Part shown: positions 14,582 through 15,354 of the stretch, in pieces
How positions within the stretch are numbered: the stretch's first letter is position 1
How the letters are laid out: each line of letters starts with the position of its first letter
From: Verrucomicrobiota bacterium
GTDB lineage: Bacteria > Verrucomicrobiota > Verrucomicrobiia > Limisphaerales > CAZBKV01
Direction: 5' to 3'
Length of the DNA: 15,354 nt
Assembly: GCA_021160185.1 (NCBI GenBank)
Contig: JAGHDA010000277.1
Span: forward strand, 1-15,354
The notes under the pieces: generated by a model
Database searches by the model: none
Told to the model about the DNA's origin: nothing
The model's input: only the letters and a program-made list of their open reading frames with translations
Made by a program: the position numbers and the translations under genes

Positions 14582-14610
14582 TTGACATGGCGCGGGGCGC
14601 TTTTGAGAAT
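14582..14610 (+). promoter_or_regulatory. Promoter of the LolA-like gene with a leaderless start
   Basis: TTGACA (14582-14587, perfect -35) and GAGAAT (14605-14610, four of six) are exactly 17 bases apart. The ATG begins six bases after the -10, so the predicted transcription start, seven bases on, coincides with the A of the ATG at 14617. No Shine-Dalgarno precedes that ATG. Confidence 0.6.
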
Positions 14611-14616
14611 CCCGGC

Positions 14617-15354
14617 ATGACACGCCGAAACGCAGGAGGAAGCGCGAGGAGCCGTTGGGCGACGGGGGTTTTTCTTGTCGGGATCGGATTTCTTGCGGGG
14701 GGCCGGCAAGCCTGTTTGCAGGCCGGCGAAGCCCTCCCCCCGATCAAGAAGCTGGTCCAGCGGCACATTCGGGCCATGGGCGGCGAGAAAGTCTTGTCGG
14801 CCTTTGTGACCCGCCATTTTCAAGGCGAGGCGATGGGCGCTTTCCTGCCTCAAACTGGAAAGCTCGAGTATTACGCTAAAGCGCCCAACAAGCGGCTTTC
14901 GATTGTCGAGATTCCCCAGTTCGGCCAGGTTCGGAGCGGATTCGACGGCAAGCGCGCCTGGACTTATAACCCGGGCATGGGCGTGGTCGAGGAGAAGGGG
15001 GAATTGCTCGAGCGCTCCAAACGCGACGCGGATTTTTATCGGGATCTTCATCTTCTGAAGCTGTACCCCGATCTGAAAGTGGTGCGAGCGGGCAAGGCGG
15101 GCGGAGAGCCGGTTTGGGTTGCTGAAAGCAGACCTACGGCGAACACCACGCGGCGGTTCTACTTCAGTCAAAAAACGGCGTTGCTTGTCCGGGAGGAAGC
15201 GGAAACCAAGATTTCCGGAGGCGTCAACCGAGTTCGGGTGGACGCCTCTGATTTTCGCAAAGTGGACGGGATCCTCTTTCCGTTCAAGATGGATATAGTG
15301 ACTGAGCTGCCGTACCAGCCTCCGCCGCGTTCCTGGATCAGTTTCCGACCCAAC
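14617..15354 (+). CDS. Exported LolA-like / outer-membrane lipoprotein-sorting-like protein (3' end cut)
   Basis: An open frame of 246 codons that runs off the right edge without a stop. The N-terminus is a signal peptide: a basic part (TRRNAGGSARSRW), a hydrophobic core (VFLVGIGFLAGG), and cleavage probably near CLQA/GEA. The mature part starts LPPIKKLVQRHIRAMGGEKVL. It continues with alternating strands including GFDGKRAWTYNPGMGVVE, DLHLLKLYPDLKVV and VDGILFPFKMDIV. This pattern is seen in LolA/RseB-fold periplasmic proteins of many bacteria that are often annotated as hypothetical or lipoprotein-sorting. The function is unknown; binding of a lipid or acyl group is a family-based guess. The start at 14617 is preferred over an in-frame ATG at 14587, since that codon overlaps the -35 box. 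Confidence 0.75.
   Translation, partial: MTRRNAGGSARSRWATGVFLVGIGFLAGGRQACLQAGEALPPIKKLVQRHIRAMGGEKVLSAFVTRHFQGEAMGAFLPQTGKLEYYAKAPNKRLSIVEIPQFGQVRSGFDGKRAWTYNPGMGVVEEKGELLERSKRDADFYRDLHLLKLYPDLKVVRAGKAGGEPVWVAESRPTANTTRRFYFSQKTALLVREEAETKISGGVNRVRVDASDFRKVDGILFPFKMDIVTELPYQPPPRSWISFRPN

Noticed and set aside
1..15354. Mobile element, CRISPR array, toxin-antitoxin, anti-phage or biosynthetic cluster
   Set aside because: I looked for transposase and integrase motifs, direct repeat arrays, small paired genes and nuclease/ATPase cassettes and saw none. The gene content is mainly housekeeping and envelope functions.

Overview
The window is GC-rich, tightly packed bacterial chromosome. It holds fourteen protein-coding genes, two of them cut by the window edges. 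I see no rRNA, tRNA, CRISPR array, insertion sequence or phage gene. The gene set suggests a Gram-negative bacterium of the Verrucomicrobiota or a related PVC lineage: a secreted sialate O-acetylesterase and a secreted BNR sialidase, an exported inosine-uridine-type nucleoside hydrolase, a SurA-like periplasmic foldase, DciA instead of DnaC, and an EF-P with an unusual loop. This placement is inference from family composition; no rRNA is present to confirm it.

Layout. 1-148 is the 3' end of a glutamine amidotransferase gene (trpG/pabA type) on the plus strand. From 6100 down to 245, five minus-strand genes follow each other: serA, a parvulin-type peptidyl-prolyl isomerase, a terminator, an exported nucleoside hydrolase, dciA, and a cardiolipin synthase of the phospholipase D family. 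Divergent from serA are a bile-acid:sodium-symporter-family transporter (6226-7263) and a twin-arginine-signal, cysteine-rich C_GCAxxG_C_C protein (7395-8087). The latter overlaps tail-to-tail with an MFS exporter on the minus strand (8071-9297). A 314-bp gap with two strong hairpins leads to a sialate O-acetylesterase (minus). Divergent from that is efp (plus, with a clear terminator). A sialidase and a threonine aldolase follow on the minus strand. The window ends inside a plus-strand gene for an exported LolA-like protein (14617 to the edge).

How it fits together. Most genes are housekeeping: serine synthesis, threonine/glycine metabolism, tryptophan or folate synthesis, phospholipid synthesis, helicase loading and translation of polyproline stretches. 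A second theme is the periplasm and cell surface: SurA-like foldase, LolA-like protein, exported nucleoside hydrolase, Tat-exported redox protein, and two enzymes acting on sialylated or acetylated glycans.

Nothing here is an obvious new multi-gene system. The observations most worth following are: (1) several genes without a Shine-Dalgarno have a sigma70-like promoter whose predicted start point falls on or within a few bases of the start codon, suggesting leaderless or near-leaderless mRNAs, with TTGACA-N17-GAGAAT six bases before the ATG at 14617 as the best case; (2) EF-P carries Asn, not Lys or Arg, at the loop-tip position that is normally modified; (3) a C_GCAxxG_C_C protein carries an export signal.
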